Positions 36,990 to 49,799 of a stretch of 64,000 nucleotides of DNA are shown here, one piece after another. Below the pieces are notes generated by a model. It saw nothing but the letters and a program-made list of their open reading frames with translations. It did no database searches and was not told the DNA's origin. The first letter of the stretch is position 1, and every line of letters begins with the position of its first letter. The stretch covers positions 810,799,123-810,863,122 of the forward strand of contig OY728136.1 of NCBI GenBank assembly GCA_963277665.1. The letters are read 5' to 3'. Source of the DNA: Viscum album. Taxonomy: Eukaryota; Streptophyta; Magnoliopsida; Santalales; Viscaceae. Position numbers and translations under genes: made by a program.

Positions 36990-38430
36990 TAATTTCATTT
37001 CACATTCTAGGATGAAAATAGGTCTGGGTAATTCTCCTTAATCACATCCTCTTTTTCCCATGTTTCATCTTTATACTTATGGTTCTTCCATAGTACATTG
37101 AGCATGTTAGTAGTCTTGTTATATAGAACATTATCTCTATGATGTAATATCTTCACTAGATTCTCCTCTTAAGAAAGGTCACTCTCAAAATCTACCACCT
37201 ATAAAGAGAGTGTATGTGAATGATTTGGTATGTACATTCTTAGGGGGATATGTGGAATATATAATGTACATTAGAGATGGTTAGTGGAAGTGATAGTCAA
37301 TAGGCAACAACTCTAAAATGATCAAGAATCTGAAAAGTTCAGATGTACCTGAGAATTAGCCTTCCTTTCTTCACAAATATCATGACCTTCTTCCATGGAA
37401 ATATGTAGAGGACTAAAATGTCTCCAACTTTAAACTCATAGCCTCTTAGACAATTTCATACATAGCTATTTTTTCGACTTTGGTCTACCTGGATGTGCTG
37501 TTGAATGGTTTTTAACTTCTCTACCATTTCTTTGAACATTTCAAGTCCTGGCATCTTATGCTCACCAACTTTATCCCAACACATCATTGTCCTACACTTT
37601 TTTTATAAATGGGTTCATAAGGTGCCATTTGGATGCTCGAGTGGAAACTATTTTTGTAAGATAACTCAACCATATGTATGTGTTGGTCCCATCCTACTTT
37701 AATGTCCATAAAGAATGATCTCTACATGTCTTCCAGGGTGTGAATAGTTCGATCAGATTGTCCATAATATTGAGGATGATATGTCGTACTAAAATATATC
37801 TTAGTGCTTAGAACAAGTTGGGGACTTTTATAGAACATTGAGGTGAATATAAGATCTCAATTTTATTCAATTGATATTGTATCTCCATGATGCCTTACCA
37901 ATTATTTAATGTATATATATACAAACTTATCCAATTAGAATTCTGCTCAAATCTCAATAAAGTGATATATCTTTGTAAGACGATCCCCAATGACCAATAT
38001 AACATAGTTTCCTCAAGATGTACTAAGATGTATAGTGAAAAAATATATGTTAGTGTTCTACCACTTAAATGTTTTTATGGGTAGTGGTTACAAAACCCCC
38101 TCAAATTTTTTTCTTTCACCATTCCCTTTCTAACTTACCAAGAATATTGATGTTTACTCTGCAATATCCTTCTTCATATTGTCCCTGCAGTATTTCTCTC
38201 AAGGATCTTAATACAACTTTTTAATCCCTGACTAATTAAAGGAGTTTGAGATTTTTGTATCATTTATAAGATCCTTTTTTATCTCTAGATCATATGGTAC
38301 ACATAATCAAGACTTAAATATTACAACTCCTTCCTCATAAATCATGAACTTAGAAGATTTTATATTTATAATAGCCTTCACCCTTTTCAAAATTTCCACA
38401 TTTTTCATTGAGAATGCATTATTTTCTCCA
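36990..38430 (-). pseudogene. Element C integrase with chromodomain-type C-terminus
   Basis: On the minus strand, TTYHPQYYGQSDRTIHTLEDM (about 37802-37734) is the catalytic core motif. The family has HPQTDGQSERTIQTLEDM, so the catalytic Glu is now Asp. GWDQHIHMVELSYKNSFHSSIQMAPYE follows, then the GPY-region relic YEFKVGDILVLY near 37440. Last comes VLYNKTTNMLNVLWKNH...DETWEKED...NYPDLF (about 37140-37020), the C-terminal segment of Tekay/Del chromoviruses. Stops and shifts break every segment. Confidence 0.85.
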
Positions 38431-38464
38431 AGAGGGGTGGTTGGGAAATAATTTAAGAAATGAT

Positions 38465-38880
38465 TCATGATGTTTCTCCCTTAATGATACAAATTTCCAT
38501 CCATTTTATTTCTATTAAGATTTGATCCTTCTCAATTATAAACATTGATATAGATGCGTGGTCCTTTATTCTTCGAGCATTCACCACCTTATTTTCCTCA
38601 CCAGGATGGTAGTGGATTGAGAAGTCATAATCCTTAATGATATCTGACCATATCCAATGGTGCATATTAATCTCATTATTTGTGAATATATATTTAAGAC
38701 TATTTTGATCAATAAATATCTCACACCTCTCCTCATAGAAATAATGCCACCATATTTTCAAAGTAAAGATCGCAGCTGCTAACTCAAGATCATGTGTGGT
38801 ATTGTTTGGCTCATGGATTTTCAAATTACATGAAGCATATACTATCACTTTATCATTTTTCATCAGTACTTAGCCAAATA
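38465..38880 (-). pseudogene. Element C RNase H
   Basis: A 132-codon open piece (38863 to 38465) reads VIVYASCNLKIHEPNNTTHDLELAA, FTLKIWWHYFYEERCEIF, DQNSLKYIFTNNEINMHHW and DYDFSIHYHPGEENKVVNARR. These match gypsy RNase H in order. The final acidic residue of the DALSR motif is Asn (NARR), one likely inactivating change. Runs toward integrase without a break in order. Confidence 0.9.
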
Positions 38881-38999
38881 CATTATTTAATGAATCTTTA
38901 TACACAACAAATAGTTCTCCACTTGTCGGGAGTGTTAGTACTTATGCAGTGATGAGCCTATTTTTGAGCTCCGTAAAGCTTTAATCATATTCTTGAGTC

Positions 39000-40022
39000 T
39001 AAAAGAATCACTCCCTTCCATGTCAAAATGTTTTTTGGGTTTGATAATATTGATATGTTATTCAAAAATCATCCTTAATACCTAGATAGACCATGAAATA
39101 TACGGATCTCCACTATATATATTGGTATGGGCCACTCTTCGATTACATTTTTCTTTGAAGGGTCAATAGATATCCATTTGTAGGTTATAACAAGCCCCAA
39201 TAATGACACTTCCCACATACAGAACTCCCATTTACTATACTTTTCAAATTTACTCTCACTTCGAAAAGACTTCAGCACAATATTCAATTTTTCCTTAGGT
39301 TCCTCCATGCTCTTGGAGTATATTAGAATATCATCTTTAAAGACCAACATTTTTTTTGAGGTAATATCTAAATAATATATTCATTAAATCCATGAAAATT
39401 ACTAGATAATTGGTGAGTCCAAAGGGCATAAATATGAACACATAGTTTCTATACCTAATTGGAAACTTAGTCTTTGGAATATCTTCTTTTCTCAAGTTTA
39501 ATTAGTGAAATCCTAACTGAAGATATACCTTAGAGAAATAAATGGTCCCACATAGCTGATCGAAAAATTTATCTATCCAAGGCATGAGATACAATTATTT
39601 ATCATGATTTTAGTGAGATCACCATAATCAATGAAGATGAACCTTGATCCACATTTCTTCTTAATAAATAGGGTTGGTTTACCCTATGGTGAAATCATCG
39701 GGTGTATAAAACCATTATTTATATTCTCATGTAATTTCTTCATCAACTTTTCTAGCACAATGATAGAAATTATATAAACTGTATTTGAAATAAAAAAATA
39801 TCTAAGAATAAATTCATTTGAGAACTTATCCTCTTAGTCAAGAGTAAAACAAAAAAAATCTTTATGGAATACATTAGTGTAATCCATCATGATGGGCATG
39901 TATTCATGCATGACTTTCTCCTTTTTCCCAATCATTTGAGTAAGATATTCTTTCTCGTAAGGGAACAATATCCACACTTCTAATAATGATTCTAAAATAT
40001 ATTCATCTTTCTCCTTACACAT
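39000..40022 (-). pseudogene. Element C reverse transcriptase
   Basis: From the N-terminus: IMMDYTNVFHKD (about 39900; family DVFP.DLPG), then GFIHPMISP*GKPTLFIKKKCGS (about 39700), IDYGDLTKIMINN, CPLDSPII (relic of PFGLTNAP), and the catalytic region VFKDDILIYSKSMEE (Asp-Asp codons 39335-39330; F/YIDD has become FKDD). Next are KFEKYSKWEF, LLGLVITYKWISIDPSKKNVIEEWPIP and EIRIFHGLSRY. It is the most legible RT in the window, with stops and at least two shifts. Confidence 0.9.
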
Positions 40023-40073
40023 ATAAAATATTGGAGGATTCTCTAGGATGTGAAGAGTGATATCCCTTTACTA

Positions 40074-40379
40074 TTATTTTTTATTGGCTTTATATAAAGG
40101 TATCCAATCCATGCCAAAAATAGCATCAATCTCTACCAAAGAAAGTATTGGGAAATTTTCTAGGAGGTTCCATACAAAAACATTAAATAGGGATGATTTA
40201 TATAATTTGGATGAAATAAATTCCTCATTATATATTCTCATAGATAACTCAATCTCTATATTTTTAGGTGGTGTTTGAATAGTTCTACTAAACCTGTACG
40301 ATAAGAAAGAATGCATATAACTAGAGTCAAATAGTACATCCTCTATTCTTGACTGAATAACATGTGTACCTGTCACCAC
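40074..40379 (-). pseudogene. Element C aspartic protease
   Basis: A 101-codon open piece reads VTGTHVIQSRIEDVLFDSSYMHSFLS, then ends EIDAIFGMDWIPLYKANKK. The catalytic triad DSG is DSS (Asp codon 40328-40326). The FGMDWL-type flap/end motif is kept. It lies between gag and RT as in all gypsy elements. Confidence 0.85.
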
Positions 40380-40559
40380 ATCATTATATGGATCAACCCC
40401 ATTAGTAGTGACAATATAATACCTTCCTTTTTTTCCTTGGAGGTTGTTTTTAATTGCCTCTTAAAACACTTGGATTAGGGAAATTGTTCCCAGAACGCCC
40501 ATATTTCTTTCCGTTGAAAAACTGTGCTACTTGTTGATTGTTAATATGAACCTTTATTT

Positions 40560-41512
40560 TTTATTCCAAATTAGTGTAATTATTCATATCCCTCCATGAA
40601 TTCTTATTCATATGTATCGTTCTTCCACATTTGAATCAATTACATGTTCTCTTTAGACTATTCCTAGGATGCTTCTTCCCACAATTATGATATGTGGGTT
40701 GTTCAGTCTTCTTGCCATCATATGATTTATTTGATGATCCACCAATATTTGACTTCATTTTACTCTTTTTATCAATGGGTCCATGAGTTGATTGAGAGTC
40801 TCTGATATCCATTTCATCCTTGAGGGAACAACAAACAATCTCCTCATAACATTTGAAGGCACAAATCACTAATAATCTTCTTAGATGTAGTTTTAATATT
40901 CTAAAGAAGTGACCCCCTTACTTTAGGTGTTTAAGACAAAGTTGGAATCATATCTTGTAAGACTTGTATGGTTTTCTTAATGCGCCCTGAAAGACCCATA
41001 TTCCCTATGCTTAAGTCCATGGAACACTATTTTCATCTTGAGATAGGGGTTCATGGAAAATATTTATCGAAAAACATTTTCTTAACCTCCTCCCAATCCA
41101 TAGAATAAAATGTCAACCTCAGCCTTCGTATTCTTGATCAGTGTCCATTATTTATCATCTTCCCCATAAAAATGATAACCACCAACCCATATTTCTCTTC
41201 TCTTTTGTGCTAGAGAATAGAGAATATATTTTCAATAGAGTTAAAATAAAATTCCATGAAAAGGGAATCACAAGATCCACTAAACATGGGACACCTTTTC
41301 CATATGAAGGATTCGACGACAACATTCCCTTTCTTTGAAGGTGGAGGGCGGTCCACATGATTCATGTTATTATTCATATCTTTATCCAGCTAAAGAAGTA
41401 CTATCATGAAGTTTTGAACACCCATTCCCAACATATTTCGAATATCATTAGGGAAATCCTCACATTCACTATCACATTGATTGTTGGAACATGTTCTTAT
41501 ATTTCCCGCCAT
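40560..41512 (-). pseudogene. gag: Element C gag
   Basis: A likely start ATG at 41512-41510 gives MAGNIRTCSNNQ. Then come FIWKRCPMFSGSCDSL and SIENIFSILQHKREEKYGL near 41300-41190 (family F.R..PP.FSGS.DP...W...IE.IF..LQC...EKV). DWEEVKKMFFDKYFP follows near 41095-41050 (family TWEEFK..F..KYFP), and a zinc-finger relic with YHNCGKKHPRN near 40695. Frames shift several times. Confidence 0.85.
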
Positions 41513-41918
41513 TAACTAAGAAAATAAAGTGCAATTAGGGGTTTGAATACTTTTCTAATAAGCATAAAATGAAACATTATGCATAAAATGATAAAGTCTT
41601 ATAGGAAAATTATATCCTAACATGAGATTTCATAGTTTTAAATATATGTTATCCATGATATGTTTCCTAAAATATATTCTTATTGAAATATTCTTTTCTC
41701 GCTTAATAATGAGTTTTAATGAGTTTATGAATATACCAATGAATATCCATTATGAGTTTCAAAATAGAAGCACAGTAAGGCTCTTTTTCCTCTACCAGGT
41801 TACCCGGAGTCAAGTCAAGAACTCCTTTTCATTGTTGTTACTCCAAGGCACATCTATGATAGAACCATGTTTAATTGTATTATCCAGATAGGGATGTATT
41901 TTCATGATAAAACCCTTA
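41513..41918 (-). other. Element C leader
   Basis: About 400 bp of untranslated DNA between the 5' LTR and gag. No motif besides the primer-site candidate at its right end. An 89-codon plus-strand frame (41622-41891) is a chance frame. Confidence 0.4.
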
Positions 41919-41932
41919 CTCTACACTAACCA
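41919..41932 (-). other. Element C primer-binding site, decayed
   Basis: The plus strand reads CTCTACACTAACCA, against CTCTGATACCA expected for a tRNA-iMet site read on this strand; two extra bases and a few changes. It adjoins AAAATTTCGGGACGTT, a string that looks like an LTR 3' end. Confidence 0.4.
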
Positions 41933-42837
41933 AAATTTCGGGACGTTTTCTTATACTATGTCTTATCCCTAGGGTTCTTAATAAAGTTCTCTATTCTTAA
42001 TATCAAAAAATAAATAAAGATCCCTCTAATACAAACTATAGAGACCCTATCCTTTTACACACATCATTACTTGATTTTATGAAAAAATAAAAATAAAAAT
42101 ATCATCCAATGATCATAATGTCTGCTATCATTGGAAGACTAGGTACATGATTTTACATCATAAAAGAGAATTTTATTTCATATCCATATAGAGATCCTAA
42201 CATCCATTGTGGTCATACATATGCATAGAATAATCTAGGGATAACATGATCAAAGGGATAAGCAAAAAAAGGCCAACAAGGGAGTAATGATAAGAATAAA
42301 GATTTAGAACATTGGTTAGAAGGGATGACATAGTGATATTAAAAGGAATGGAACATGATTGATCATATGGAATCATAACAAATAAATCATGGGATCCTAT
42401 AAACATGGAATCACTATAATGTGGTGGAAACACAAAACACGACTTTAAAACGAGTCAAAGATCACTGCATTGAGAGTAGCATGGGTCAAGAGTAACCACC
42501 AAGATCGTTGCACATGGACCATGAGTCAAGGATAACCCCCAAGACCGTTGCACACAACATCTCATGAGACAAAAAATTACCCAATTAATAAGAGCACTAT
42601 CTGGGAGCACCCATCATAACATGTTCCTGAATATATTTTCCACATAAAAATCATACATAATAAATCATACATAAACATAATGGTACCCATCGAATGAAAT
42701 GGGTATCATAATCAGTGTCATAAGAATAACCAATGGGTGTATCATAGAAGTGTCTATCAAGGAAAGGAATTAAATCAAGCATGGATAATCATAAGGTATA
42801 ATAGGAATATATCATGCTATGTGATGTCATATTGAAG

Positions 42838-42848
42838 TGATATCATGT
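42838..42848. repeat. 11-bp target duplication, left copy
   Basis: TGATATCATGT, repeated exactly at 44064-44074. The undisturbed sister LTR has one copy, TGATATCATGG, at about 34681. This shows that 42849-44063 is an insertion. Confidence 0.8.
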
Positions 42849-44063
42849 TAATAAATCCAAAATACATTTTTTTATTTTATTAAAAATCCACTTTGTGGGT
42901 AAGAGGGATCCTATAGAACTACCTCCATCATCAATTCATGCCCATACAAAATACACATAATAGAGTTCAAATTGAATAAAAATTTAACTTTCCATTTCAA
43001 CCACCAAAAACAACATATGATACTATTGAAAATTAAAATGGATACCCAAATCCCTATAATCCAGTTGACTGTGCCACCCGAGAAACCTACCCCACATCAT
43101 TGCCATCATCACATTGCCAAAAAATCACCGCATTGGACCTGAAGACTCATCATGAACCACAATCATCAAAAATTACCTTTAACCACCACCGTCCACACCG
43201 CATCTTTAGTGAGATCCCCAAAACAATCCCCCACAACATCATCAAACTCCCATAATATACAATGCAACTACATTAAAATGTTACCAACATCAGCACATCA
43301 CCGTTAGACTGTTGATGGTGCCAAAGACTATTCCTCATCATCACTGGAACCGCATCATCCATACCCGTGAAAAACACCAAACCACCAACAAAAAAAATCA
43401 ACCTCGCAAACTAAACAAGAAGGGTTTCTACACCCTTGAATATTAGAGATGAAAATCACTGAACTGAAATCCCAAATTGGTAATTTCTTCAATAATGAAT
43501 AAATAATCACTCGTTAAATAAACCAAAAACACAGAATTACGATATGCCCACAGTCTCGATTCCGCCACACCGTAGACCCAAAAACATCTAAGGGGCCACC
43601 ACACTAGATCTAACTGGGAGATGTAATGAGTTATGTGAGGTAAGAGAAGTGATTTGGGAGCCAGAGAACTCTAAGAACCACCATCATCATGGAAGATGAA
43701 ACCCCTAAGTAGGGTAAACAAAAACGAAACATCTCTGGTAGCGCTTGGAAAATCGTCCGTCGTCTAACCACAAAACTCAAAGTCTCATTGTATACACCAC
43801 ACCAGGTCTGGACTATAGTGGAAAAAACTTACCAAATGAATTATAAGGGTTATAGAAACCTTAAGCTTCTATAGAACACAAGCCCTGATAGGATGAAAAG
43901 TAAAAAATCAATCAAAGATGGTACGAGAATGGGGGACTGAGAAGAGGAGACCATCAATACCGAATAGGGACTTAGAAACCCTAGGTGGATGCTGAGAGAG
44001 GAGAGTGCCCGGAATATGGGGTACCATAAATGTTTCAATAAATGAAAAATTAATCAATTGGAT
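42849..44063 (-). mobile_element. 1.2-kb GC-richer retroposed insert (processed-transcript-like)
   Basis: This block is visibly richer in G+C than everything around it, absent from the sister LTR, and flanked by an 11-bp direct repeat. On the minus strand it starts near a CACTCTCCTCTCTCAGCATCC stretch and a CTAGGGTTTC string, both typical of the 5' ends of plant transcripts. It ends in TTTTTAATAAAATAAAAAAATG, an AATAAA plus A-rich tail. No long reading frame or known protein motif was seen. The TSD length and A-rich end fit LINE-driven retroposition of a cellular or noncoding RNA. A GGTAAGT (minus, near 43838) might be an unspliced donor. A SINE/LINE fragment is the alternative. Confidence 0.6.
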
Positions 44064-44074
44064 TGATATCATGT
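44064..44074. repeat. 11-bp target duplication, right copy
   Basis: TGATATCATGT, the exact partner of 42838-42848. Confidence 0.8.
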
Positions 44075-46327
44075 AAAAATATTATTTAACAATCTTTAGA
44101 ATTAAAATACCATAGTACAATTTAAGAAAATTATCAATGATCATTTAAAATAGAAAAAAGAATAATATTTTATATAAAACCAGAATTAAACCAATAAATT
44201 TTTAATAATAAAATGAGTTATTTTAGAAAAATAATGGATGATTAAAATATATTATATTGTTAACTTGTAATGGGGTAAAAATTTAGGATGTTCCCTTAAA
44301 ATGGGATAGCTTTTCAGGAAGAATTAAGAAGGGAACCACATAAAAAAAGTATATCCCCAAAATAGAATGATGAATTGATCTTGATACATGATTTTGGATA
44401 ATTAAAACTTAATTATATATATATATATATATAATAAAATTTCCTTAGGGTAAAAATAATTATAAAGAAACCCGAATGAATAATGGTTGTTCAGGTAGAA
44501 TCTGTTACCTTATGTCTAAAGGTGTTCTTCCCATGAACATAATTTCATAGATAATAAACACATATTAATTAATTAGTAATTATAGAAACAATTATACATG
44601 TAAATGATTAATTAAAACATTATTAAGTTCATTTATGGCTTCTTTTATGTGTTAGTAGGTTCAATTTCATTGTTTGGGATCATTGGATTCATTGGTTTTC
44701 ATGATCGGTTTATTTATATTCATGTATGGATAATCATGTAAGATGAGGAAGTTTGTCTAGAATTGATGTTATATGATATTAGAGAATACCTATAACATTA
44801 AATAGTTATAAAATTAGTTTGGTTATTTGGAGTGAGGATGAATCATTATATCAAATTATAATGATAATCATTTGGGTTAATTGGAGGTTTTTTATCACAA
44901 CGACCTCATTTTTTTTATAAATTAAGATCATTTGTCAAAAAATAATATAAAACATTAAAAAGGGTATATTACATAAATCATAATAAGGTTCAACCATAAA
45001 AATGGTTTCATGACCAGAATTGAATATATTAATAAAAATTGAAAACCCTTTGTCCTTCAATGTGATAAATTAACACAATTTGGATGGTGTTTCCTATACT
45101 AGTAAAAAATTAGGGGAAATGAGAGATGATGATGAATTCTTAAATTAGAATAACAAAATTACATTAAATTTAATGTACTAGATTTATCACACTATTTGGA
45201 TAAGGAGAGTTAGGATAAAATAGAATACAATAAAAATTGAAAAGAAATTGAAAAAAGGAAGAGGGTTTTACTTAATGGTTCCTTCGTCATAAGAACCAAC
45301 ATTGGGGAAAGGGTTTGACCATTTGATGAGACCATGCGCTCTTAGCCATAGTATAGGGTCTTAGGGTGATATTTGAGCAGATTTTTTACATGGTACAAGG
45401 TGTGATAGTTGTGAGGATAAGAGATGGCGAGGGGTGGAATTTAAAGTGGAAGCGAGGGGAGTTTCCTCAATATTTAATTCATTAGTTTATTATTTTTCTC
45501 AAAATAAGAATTAGTAATGATTAATGAGACTAAATATAGTAATTAGATCATGTGTGTTCGAACCAATGGTTCTTACATCAATCATGAATCAATAAATATC
45601 ATATTTAACTTATAATGTATATATATCGTAAATTATAGTATTTCACTATTCACACAAAATATATTTTTTTAGAAAAATCCCAAAAATTCACCTTATAAAT
45701 TTTGTACTTTTAGATTCTAAAAGAAAATAAATTTTATGAAATTTACTTCATAATTATGGGAATCTTAATTTTAAATTAAAACTATAATTTAGTTGCAAAA
45801 TAAAAATTTTAAAATAAACACTACATTTCTAACACATTAAAAACTTAATTAAGGTCCCATATAATTATTTTATTATCATTAGACACCAAAATATTATTTT
45901 ATGAATACATTTTATGAAATTAAATTTTTTTAATTTATCAAATTTATCATAAAATTGGAATTAAATATCCATGACTTAAAAAAATTCCAACACTTAGTTA
46001 ATAATTTTGATAATACATATTTACATATAATATGATATAATTATATCATATTGAACCTTATAATATGGATTAATTTTTTTTATACATTCATTGGTGAGGT
46101 TACTATTTCATTGTCTGGTTTACTATTCATTAGGGTCGCATTACTATTTCAAAGGTCATGTTACTATTTCATAGGTAAATGTTCCTTAACATCTTGAGAT
46201 AAATTTTATTACACTCATTATTCATATATATGGTTTTTATTGTGTTATATATGTAATATTATGTGATTATACTATAATACATAATTATAATAAGAGAAAT
46301 CCATTGATAAAACATTGGGTCATTAAA

Positions 46328-49300
46328 ATTCCAATGTATATGTACTTACTCCTAATGTTTTCCCCCAACCAGTCTGGGTTAATCATAAACAATATTAGGA
46401 TGATCCCTTAGAACTAACCTTATTTTAACCATTAAATTATCTTTTATCAATGAAAAATCTAAACATTAAAATATTAAGACTCAAAAATCAAAAATTATGA
46501 AATCATTTCGATTTAAACAAAATTAAATAATATACTGTCATCCAGTTATGAATATCTCCCATCATATAAACTCCGTCAAATATAGTCAATGATAATTAGT
46601 AATAAATTATATCCTATGATTAAATAAAAAATTAAAAAAATTATTTAATTCTTGACCATTGTATAACTTCTAATATATACAATACAAAAAACATAGGCAC
46701 ATGAAACCCTTAATATATTATTAAAGTGATTAACACTATAATAGGCCTCCTCACCATTTATTGTTTATGGTAATATAGATTGATAAATGAAAAATATCTA
46801 TTAAAAATAAATTATTATGAGACATTTCATATTCCCTAATATTAATGTGGTCGGAAATGTGAAAAAATTGGAATGATATATCCACAGACTTAGAGAAACT
46901 GATTAAATTATAATTAAATAGTAAAATTTAGAAAATCCTTAAAGGATGTATACATAAACTAATATGACCAATAGAATTAAAGGAACTTGAATAAGAATAA
47001 GGGTTACCTTTGTCATTCTACATTTCATATCTGAGTAGTGATGGGGATTTATTCAATTATCAATACATCGGTTTACTAATTTTTTTTAAGACATAAAAAA
47101 TGAAAACAATGATGATAGGTATTCATATAATTTAATCATAATGTATATGAATTAACATACTGACCATAATGAAATTATTAACATGAAAACCAAAATATAT
47201 ATGGAATGAAAACATAAGTATAAAAAACCCAACAATAATCATGATTCTCTATCTACAGTTTATACAAAATCTATTTCTAGCATGATATAGAACAATCATT
47301 AATAAGTAAGATACAACATCAATATCATATGAAAGGAATCCTAGAGTAATGTACTATTGTGTAATGTTTTTTACATTATTCTAAATGAATTCACTGTTCA
47401 ATGAATCAAAATATCCATGACTCTACATATACCTAGTTAATAGGGAAAATATACATCCTAGTGAAATAGTTAGTATGTTCCTTCAACTTTAACCCTTGTA
47501 TAATAAGAATATGATATATAAAACCTTCCCCAAATTCACTGACATAGAATAACTCTAGTAAATGAATGAGAAAAAATAATTCTTATTAAATATTATTTTT
47601 CTAGCATAAGGATACAATATTGTAATCTTGTGTCGATGAGTGGATCATCTAGGGTCCTTATTCTCTGTATAATTTTAATACAATTCAACAATCTATAACG
47701 AGTTTATCAGGTTATATTCTCAATGTATAAGAGTTAATGACCTCATATTATTATTAGATAACTTTGGTCTATGTTGGTGTATAAGGGAATTAGCAATGGA
47801 AATAAAATTTTCAAAGTTATCACTTAAACTAGCCATTTGTGAGACTATTTCTAATAATAGATAGTTACATAAAAAAATTTATAGAAGGAACACTGGTTTT
47901 ATAGGTCTGTTGAATGTTTATTTCTAAAATTATTCTACATGAGATTATTTTAGAATAAATCACTCAAATATAGCACCATATATGAACACACACTATGCAA
48001 CTGAGGGATTATCTTGGTCATATTATTTTTAAACTAAAGGGTGTGTATACCAAATTCTAGTAGCTAAAATCACTAGATACAACACTTGAGTCCATTTAGT
48101 CATGACTCTATTAAGTGATCAATTAGTGGAGGCATATTCTTCTAAGTTAGTCTGCAAATTGATTAATGGGTTGTTTCTAAAAGTGTTTCCTTGTCCATAT
48201 CATCATCTAGATCGCATATATACTTAGCCTATTAAATCCATTAATGTATAAAGAGGGAGATGAGTCATCTATGTTTGACTGTTTAACATTCTTATTAAAA
48301 TATGCTACTACGTAAGTTATAATCATTCTGAATGCATGAAATAAGCACAAAAAATTGATTTGATGATATTTATGAAAAGAACGTAAATATTAAAGAATTC
48401 TATAATGGTTATTTATGGATGGTTTTAACTATCTTTGATTCAATACTCTTATTAAAAAGTTATATTTATTTGAATGAAAATCATGATTAAGGAAAGATAC
48501 AGTTATACATATTTATGAAAAAACAATATGAGGGTGTTTATACAGTGTGATATTAAATATATAAATTAAAAAAATCCGTATGATTCAAGACATCCCAATT
48601 ATGTATTAACTCATAAAAAATAAATTATGAAATATTAGTATCATGTATAATGGTATAGAATACTAAGAAAAATAATCTTGAATTGGTTTCATGTATGAAA
48701 CATGAAATATTTTTAGATAATGTAAAATCATCTAGTTAAAAGGCCATCAATATTCAGAAGATATTCAATATTTTACATTAACTACTTTATTGTATTCATC
48801 TGAAATGTTCATTACTATTAATAATTTTTCATTTCCATTTATTTCAAATAATCTTTCCATATGAAAACCATGTCTTGTTGATATTCATCCGTCTTTTCAT
48901 AATGAATTAAAAAAAATATTTTATCATATTTTGATAAATTTCATTACATTATGTATTATTACATGTATTAATTCATTATTAAATGTGAAGATTTCAAAAA
49001 TTATGTTAATCAATAATACTATCAACATGAACTTTATAGTTAAATGAAATGGGTATAATAAAAATTCTAGACACTTGAGTAAATGATGATTAACTAAATC
49101 AATGAATTATATATGAGGGATCTTACCTTATAAATATATAGGCTATATAGATATTCCTAGAACATACATCATCATTATCTAGGGTGATCTATTGTGTGAA
49201 AATAAAAAACAATTTTATTTTCCCATGAACCTATACTTTTAGATGAATATAAATAGGCTAAATATGTTAAATATTTAACATTACAAAAAGTAATATTTAT

Positions 49301-49799
49301 TATATTCTATTTAAATTCTTATAAATAGGATCTCTTAGTGAGATATATGTGGGATTAAGATATTGTTAATTTTACATCCCTGTAAGAAAAATCTATTCTC
49401 TTAAATTATCAAATTTTGAATTAATCGGTATAGTGAAAATAATAAGAGGTTCCTTTTTTATAATAAACCTCAGTTTCCATACATATATATTATACCTCAA
49501 TAAATGAATATTTATTTCATTAATAAAATTTACACAATAGGATCATAAATTTTTAATGTCATCGGAAACTTTCATACATAATCAATAGGTTGATGGGTGA
49601 TCTGAATAATATGAAACTATGTTATTTATAACTAGATACATTGTTAAACCAACCATATATAACACATTTATTCATAACATGGGGAAAGGAAATATAATAA
49701 TGAGTGAGATTAGATGCTCAATAAGGGTAAATAATAGAGATATTATTTGATGATCGTATGAGTGCATATGGTAAACCTATGCGCATGAGATCATGAATA
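46328..49799. other. Unassigned AT-rich DNA
   Basis: No motif or LTR pair was recognised. Two places look like LTR promoters on the plus strand: GAATATAAATAGGC near 49247 and TTATAAATAGGATCTC near 49319. A stretch at 47640-48300 read on the minus strand has fairly long gaps between stops and might be a very old coding relic, but I could not place it in any family. Confidence 0.4.

Larger units (their letters stand above)
33775..46327 (-). mobile_element. Element C: Ty3/gypsy chromovirus, Tekay/Del-like, dead
   Basis: Read on the minus strand: 5' LTR (46327 down to about 41933), gag, protease, RT, RNase H, integrase with a chromodomain-type tail, purine tract, 3' LTR (36959 down to about 33775). 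Both LTRs start TGTAAGGACCC-like and are about 3.2 kb once the 1.2-kb insertion in the 5' LTR is removed. The Tekay/Del call rests on the integrase C-terminus (VLWKNH...ETWE.E..I...YPDLF) and the LTR length. All frames are broken. No target duplication is clear: ATTCC follows the right end, and the left edge is fuzzy. Confidence 0.88.
41933..46327 (-). repeat. Element C 5' LTR, split by an insertion
   Basis: The LTR runs on the minus strand from TTTAATGACCC at 46327 (from TGTAAGGACCC) to about 41933. Removing 42849-44063 and one 11-bp repeat leaves about 3.17 kb, matching the 3' LTR. A (TA)10 run at 44414-44433 is absent from the sister LTR. Confidence 0.8.

Noticed and set aside
41155..41358. 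Overlapping plus- and minus-strand frames around 41141-41358
   Set aside because: The minus frame lies in the region of element C gag but is not the frame with gag wording; the plus frame is its shadow.
43835..44063. A protein-coding first exon in the GC-richer block
   Set aside because: The CTAGGGTTTC start looks genic, but the 62-codon frame at 43850-44038 (minus) has no domain and begins upstream of that string; no coding claim can be supported.
44414..44433. (TA)n runs here and at 3023-3038, 17457-17475 and 29773-29789
   Set aside because: Simple microsatellites expected in AT-rich DNA; not treated as regulatory.
47640..48300. Possible minus-strand copia or gag coding
   Set aside because: Stops are sparse, but no family motif could be matched, so it is kept only as an observation.
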